A DNA stretch of 64,000 bases, taken from NCBI GenBank assembly GCA_017530275.1, contig JAFXMP010000097.1, positions 1-64,000 of the forward strand, in the 5' to 3' direction. The DNA is from Clostridia bacterium (GTDB lineage Bacteria > Bacillota_A > Clostridia > Christensenellales > Aristaeellaceae). A model generated the notes under the pieces. That model did no database searches. It was not told the DNA's origin and saw only the letters and a list, made by a program, of their open reading frames with translations. Position 1 is the first letter of the stretch, and each line of letters starts with the position of its first letter. Below, piece after piece: positions 60,773 to 64,000 of this stretch. A program made the position numbers and the translations under genes.

Positions 60773-61201
60773 TTACGAGTTCACTTCCGAAGAAGCCGTC
60801 ACGAAGGTATACGCGGCGGTCAGGACACGGCGGGCGCCTTCGTGCTCGAAATAGGGCAGCGCTTCCCGGTAAGGCAGCAGCAGGACGCGCCGGATCTCGC
60901 TGGGGCGTGGCGTGAGCGGTTCATTTTCAAATTCTGCCAGGAAATAGACCACCCGCTTTCTCGTGCCTGGCTTTTCTGCCAGATCATATTCGTCCTCCTG
61001 CCGGAAGCCGGGCAGGAAGCGGGGCCGCAGGCCGATTTCCTCTTCGATTTCCCGCCGGGCCGTTTCCATTTCCGTTTCGGAGCCCTCCATGTGCCCCTTG
61101 GGGAAGCTGTACGCTCCCGCCATTTCCTGTACGATGACAAACAAAGGTTCCCCGTTCTGCCATTTGAATACGATGGCTCCGCAGGAATATTCCCAATTCA
61201 T
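60773..61201 (-). CDS. Nudix hydrolase
   Basis: 142 residues with a full Nudix box, GHMEGSETEMETARREIEEE followed by IGL, which binds the metal for cleaving a nucleoside diphosphate-linked substrate. The N-terminus SCGAIVFKW and FPKGHMEG resemble the dinucleoside tetraphosphate branch. There is no strong ribosome site; the start ATG 61201 is set by the promoter at 61231-61258. Confidence 0.9.
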   Translation of the reverse strand: MNWEYSCGAIVFKWQNGEPLFVIVQEMAGAYSFPKGHMEGSETEMETARREIEEEIGLRPRFLPGFRQEDEYDLAEKPGTRKRVVYFLAEFENEPLTPRPSEIRRVLLLPYREALPYFEHEGARRVLTAAYTFVTASSEVNS

Positions 61202-61230
61202 GGATTGATGCCGCCTTTCAAGTTTTTTTC

Positions 61231-61258
61231 AGTATAACATGAATATGGAGGATTGCAA
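61231..61258 (-). promoter_or_regulatory. Promoter of the Nudix gene
   Basis: On the minus strand TTGCAA (61253-61258), 16 bases, TATACT (61231-61236). Confidence 0.6.
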
Positions 61259-61272
61259 AGCCCTTATCAGCC

Positions 61273-61301
61273 TTGAAATGAAAATCCATTTATTGTATAA
61301 T
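61273..61301 (+). promoter_or_regulatory. Promoter of the DegV-family gene
   Basis: TTGAAA (61273-61278), 17 bases, TATAAT (61296-61301). Only the -35 has a mismatch. Confidence 0.75.
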
Positions 61302-61378
61302 GCAGATGAGCCGGCGCACGTGAAGCGCGGCTTGCATCCATGGGAACAACGCGTTATAGAGAGGAGGCGCACACGCTT

Positions 61379-62215
61379 ATGCGTTGGCATATCGTCGCAG
61401 ACACCAGCTGTGATTTGTTCAGCCTGCCAGTTGAAACGCCGGACGCTGATTTTTCCACCATCCCTTTTTCCATCCGCATCGGCGGTACGGAGTATATTGA
61501 TAACGAGGATATTTCCATCGAAACCATGCTCATGGCCAATGAAAACCACCGGGAAGCCGCGCACACGGCGTGCCCCGGACCTCAGGACTGGCTGGAGAAA
61601 TTCGCGCCTGAAGGCCCGGTGCTGGCTTTTACTATTTCCAGCAATTTATCCGGCAGCTACAACAGCGCGTGTACAGCCCGGAATATGATCCTGGAGGAGA
61701 AGCCGGAAAAGCAAATCGCGGTGATCGATACCAAGGCCACTGGGCCGGAAACGGTGCTCATCATCCGCAAGGCATGCGAAATGATCAACAGCGGCGCGGC
61801 GTTTGATCAGATCGTGCAGGCGCTGAATGAAACCGCGGAAAAAACCCATATCATCTTTGCCCTGTCCTCCTATCATAATCTGATCAAGAACGGGCGGGTC
61901 AACCGTCTGGTGGGCCTGCTGGCCGGACACCTGGGCTTCTGGGGCATCGGAATCGGGGACGATCACGGCGAAATCGCCATGCGCGGCAAGGCCAGGGGCC
62001 AAAAGAACATGATCCGCTTTATGGCGGAGGAGATCCGCAAAATCGGCCTGGCGGGAAAGGAAATCGTCATTTCCCATTGCCAGAACGAGGAAGCCGCGCG
62101 GCAGCTCAAGGATGCGCTGCTAAACGCCTTCCAGCAGGTGAAGGTGGATATTCTGGCCACCCGGGGCCTGGATAGCTTCTATGCCGAACGCCACGGACTG
62201 ATCGTGGGATTCTGA
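61379..62215 (+). CDS. DegV-family fatty-acid-binding protein
   Basis: 278 residues. DegV/FakB proteins hold a fatty acid for phosphorylation by FakA. Visible marks: IVADTSCDLFSLP at the N-terminus, STIPFSIRIGGTEYIDNE, HTACPGPQDWLEKF, FTISSNLSGSYNSA with the ligand-binding Ser-rich loop, and a C-terminal half with LSSYHNLIKNGRVNRLVG and ISHCQNEEAA. ATG 61379 follows GAGGAGG; an in-frame ATG 61340 has no site. The gene is alone, with its own promoter and a long hairpin after the stop. Ligand unknown. Confidence 0.92.
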   Translation: MRWHIVADTSCDLFSLPVETPDADFSTIPFSIRIGGTEYIDNEDISIETMLMANENHREAAHTACPGPQDWLEKFAPEGPVLAFTISSNLSGSYNSACTARNMILEEKPEKQIAVIDTKATGPETVLIIRKACEMINSGAAFDQIVQALNETAEKTHIIFALSSYHNLIKNGRVNRLVGLLAGHLGFWGIGIGDDHGEIAMRGKARGQKNMIRFMAEEIRKIGLAGKEIVISHCQNEEAARQLKDALLNAFQQVKVDILATRGLDSFYAERHGLIVGF

Positions 62216-62226
62216 CGGCTTTTGTA

Positions 62227-62268
62227 AACAGAAATCGCCATACCGGACGCGGTATGGCGATTTCTGTT
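62227..62268. terminator. Perfect 19-base stem after the DegV gene
   Basis: AACAGAAATCGCCATACCG (62227-62245), loop GACG, exact complement (62250-62268). There is no long T run on either side, but its strength and its place between converging genes suggest a bidirectional terminator. The rest of the gap to 62435 holds nothing recognised. Confidence 0.75.
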
Positions 62269-62435
62269 ATTCGGCGAACAGTTCAGGGAAAACGCTCGGC
62301 CCCCAAGACTGTTGAATCTTCGGATATGATAAGAACCCATTCCGGCGTCCGGCCTGTTGATCCAGCTGAGCGGGAGAAGCGCGGCGGCAGTTTGCCGTTC
62401 TTCTGAAGCAGCAGCGTGCGCTTTCGCTGTCGGGT

Positions 62436-63785
62436 TTATCGGGTCACGTTTTTGATCCACTTATCGCCCCGCAGGCGCAGGAAGGCGATGAGCCATTTGA
62501 AACACTGATCGATGCGGGTGCAGAAATAGATGGCGGCCAGGGGCCAATGGAACACGAAAGCCGCTAAAGCGGCGGTGGGCAGCACCACCAGCCAGCCGCA
62601 GATCATATCCACCAGCATCACGAACCGGCTGTCCCCGGCTCCGCGGTTGATGCCGATGAAGCAGGAGGCGTGGTAGCTGGTGCCAAGCAGGGTAAAGGAG
62701 CAAATGCCGATCATCTTTGCCGCTAAGGCGAAGGTGTTTTCATCCAGATTGTAGAGGGATACGAAGGGCTTGCGCAGCAGGAACACCAACGCGCTCATGA
62801 CAGCGCCGATACAAAGGAACATGATCTGAATGGTGCCCGCGTATTCCCGCACACGCTTGTAATCCTTTTCGCCCACGGCCTTGCCCACCACCACGCAGGC
62901 GCCGCCCGCTAAGGCGAAGGTGAACATGGTGCCCAGGTTCATCATCATGTCGGTTACGGAGGTGGCGTCGATCATCATTTTGCCCATCTGGCCCAGGATC
63001 ACGGCCTTGAGCAGGTTCACCAGGGCCCATTGGGCGTCAGTCAGGCCCACGGGCAGGCCGTAGCGGGCGTAATCCTGCCATGCCCAGCCCTCGCTTTTCG
63101 TCAGGTCCCTGGGCGCGATTGGCAGGGCTTTCTGCACCCGGAAGAAATAGATCCACACCAGAGCCGCTTCCAGGAGCCGGGCAATTACCGTAGCGATGGC
63201 CGCGCCGGTCACGCCCAAGGCGGGCAGGCCTAAATGCCCGAAAATCAGAACATAGTTCAGCCCAATATTGGCGAACAGGGAAAGAACGGTGGTGTACAGC
63301 GTCACCCGCACCACTTCCACGCCTTTCAGCATGCCCACCATGGCGCTGGTGAACGCCAAAGGCAGGTAACTGAAGCAAACGATAGGCAGGTAGTTCATCG
63401 CCAGATCGATCACCGCCGTTTCCCCGCTGTTGATCACCAGCCCTAACAGCGCTCGGGGAAACAGCCGCACCAGGGCGATGGCCAACAGGGCGAACAGCAC
63501 GCAGACCGTAAACGACACGGCACACACCGTACGGATGCGTTTTTCATCCTTTTTGCCCCAGTACTGGCTGATCAGCACGATGGCCCCCGTGGAAAGCCCG
63601 GTGAGGGCCGCGGTGACAAACGTGGTGACGGCGTTGCTCTGGGCCACGGCAGACAGGGCGTTGCCTCCCGTGCGCGTCACCATCACGTTGTCCGCCATCA
63701 CCACCAGAAGGTTCACCGCGCTCTGAAAAGCCGCGGGAAGCGATAAGCGCAGGATCGTCTGATAAAACTTTTTGTCCCGTACCAT
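62436..63785 (-). CDS. MATE-family multidrug/sodium antiporter
   Basis: 449 residues, twelve hydrophobic helices in two related halves (LPAAFQSAVNLLVVMADNVM early and LPVGLTDAQWALVNLLKAVI later), with MATE marks TGLSTGAIVLISQYWG and AGGACVVVGKAVGEKDYKR. It would expel drugs or metabolites in exchange for Na+ or H+. ATG 63785 is chosen: AGGGAG is ten bases upstream and the likely promoter (TTGACG 63843-63848, TAACAT 63820-63825, minus strand) excludes the upstream in-frame ATGs. Confidence 0.92.
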   Translation of the reverse strand: MVRDKKFYQTILRLSLPAAFQSAVNLLVVMADNVMVTRTGGNALSAVAQSNAVTTFVTAALTGLSTGAIVLISQYWGKKDEKRIRTVCAVSFTVCVLFALLAIALVRLFPRALLGLVINSGETAVIDLAMNYLPIVCFSYLPLAFTSAMVGMLKGVEVVRVTLYTTVLSLFANIGLNYVLIFGHLGLPALGVTGAAIATVIARLLEAALVWIYFFRVQKALPIAPRDLTKSEGWAWQDYARYGLPVGLTDAQWALVNLLKAVILGQMGKMMIDATSVTDMMMNLGTMFTFALAGGACVVVGKAVGEKDYKRVREYAGTIQIMFLCIGAVMSALVFLLRKPFVSLYNLDENTFALAAKMIGICSFTLLGTSYHASCFIGINRGAGDSRFVMLVDMICGWLVVLPTAALAAFVFHWPLAAIYFCTRIDQCFKWLIAFLRLRGDKWIKNVTR

Positions 63786-63860
63786 AGCGGTCATACTCCC
63801 TTTTTCTGCTGTGTTTTGCATGTTATCATATTCGGCAGGGAACGTCAAGACGGCAGAAAA

Positions 63861-63887
63861 AACTGCCCCACATGCCGTGAGGCAGTT
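63861..63887. terminator. Bidirectional terminator
   Basis: AACTGCC (63861-63867) pairs with GGCAGTT (63881-63887) with an inner CAC/GTG; A run before and T run after, so it works on both strands. It ends the minus-strand gene at 63914. Confidence 0.8.
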
Positions 63888-63913
63888 CTTTTTATAGTGC
63901 GCGGAGCCTGGCC

Positions 63914-64000
63914 TCAGATACGGCGCAGGCAGGTTTTGCGGATGTAGCCCATTTTATTATCCTTGGGGCATTCCACCAGGCAGAACACATCGTCGATATC
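63914..64000 (-). CDS. C-terminal end of an unidentified gene (5' part outside window)
   Basis: 28 codons open to the window edge, ending in TGA: DIDDVFCLVECPKDNKMGYI then RKTCLRRI. Three cysteines and a basic end are seen; no family can be named from this length. The downstream terminator supports a real gene end. Confidence 0.6.
   Translation of the reverse strand, partial: DIDDVFCLVECPKDNKMGYIRKTCLRRI

Overview
The window reads as one contiguous piece of chromosome from a GC-rich member of the Clostridia (Firmicutes). The evidence is consistent Shine-Dalgarno starts, the car/pyrK/pyrD pyrimidine gene set, Lpl-type sugar importers with AraC-family membrane regulators, soj/spo0J-type parAB, DegV, and an NHLP-type peptide exporter. 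The GH38, GH27, galactose-type and oligosaccharide importers suggest a plant- or host-glycan user, probably from the gut. A Christensenellales- or Oscillospirales-like source is only an inference. No rRNA, tRNA or CRISPR array was recognised.

Layout. 1-7445: pyrimidine operon (carB, pyrK, pyrD, pyrF), interrupted after carB by four small, more AT-rich genes. 7457-7777: an array of hairpins. 7776-11755 (minus): galactose-type ABC importer mglBAC plus a small coiled-coil membrane protein. 12037-15623 (minus): NifU-like protein, GH38 alpha-mannosidase and cupin. 15914-25869: transmembrane AraC regulator and two complete Lpl-type importers, with a palindrome cluster between them. 25870-26914: a palindromic repeat and a graveyard of gene fragments (STAS, RsbW-like, alpha/beta hydrolase). 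26915-31826 (minus): NHLP-type peptide exporter with a C39 leader peptidase. 32186-40737: a bacterial tyrosine kinase, a 1950-residue secreted protein made of about 45 tandem repeats, and an LCP-like protein lacking the expected arginines. 40918-47387: a candidate RiPP cluster (S26 peptidase, PqqD-like protein, radical SAM/SPASM enzyme, Cys-containing precursor, HPr-kinase-like protein, double-glycine zinc-finger peptide, thioredoxin-like protein, ABC exporter, phosphatase). 47569-48242: ECF sigma factor. 48347-48677: a second fragment graveyard. 48683-55867: GH27 glycosidase, uridine kinase, structured and palindromic intergenic DNA, serine hydrolase, parB, parA, an unknown gene and a GT2 glycosyltransferase. 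56223-60709: MreB, then a response regulator/sensor kinase pair lacking both phosphotransfer residues, joined to VTC and DUF4956 genes. 60773-64000: Nudix, DegV, MATE and the end of one more gene.

How it may work together. Three systems stand out. The candidate RiPP cluster encodes a double-glycine peptide, but its own ABC transporter has no peptidase domain. The C39 peptidase exporter about 13 kb away has no precursor beside it, so the two may be split parts of one pathway. The kinase/repeat protein/LCP operon looks like capsule control genes without any glycosyltransferases, built around a giant secreted repeat protein. The regulator pair next to VTC/DUF4956 keeps its overall folds but has lost the phosphoacceptor His and the receiver Asp, which suggests signalling without phosphotransfer. 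At least four kinds of palindromic or hairpin-rich intergenic elements also occur; one kind is present twice, 27 kb apart.
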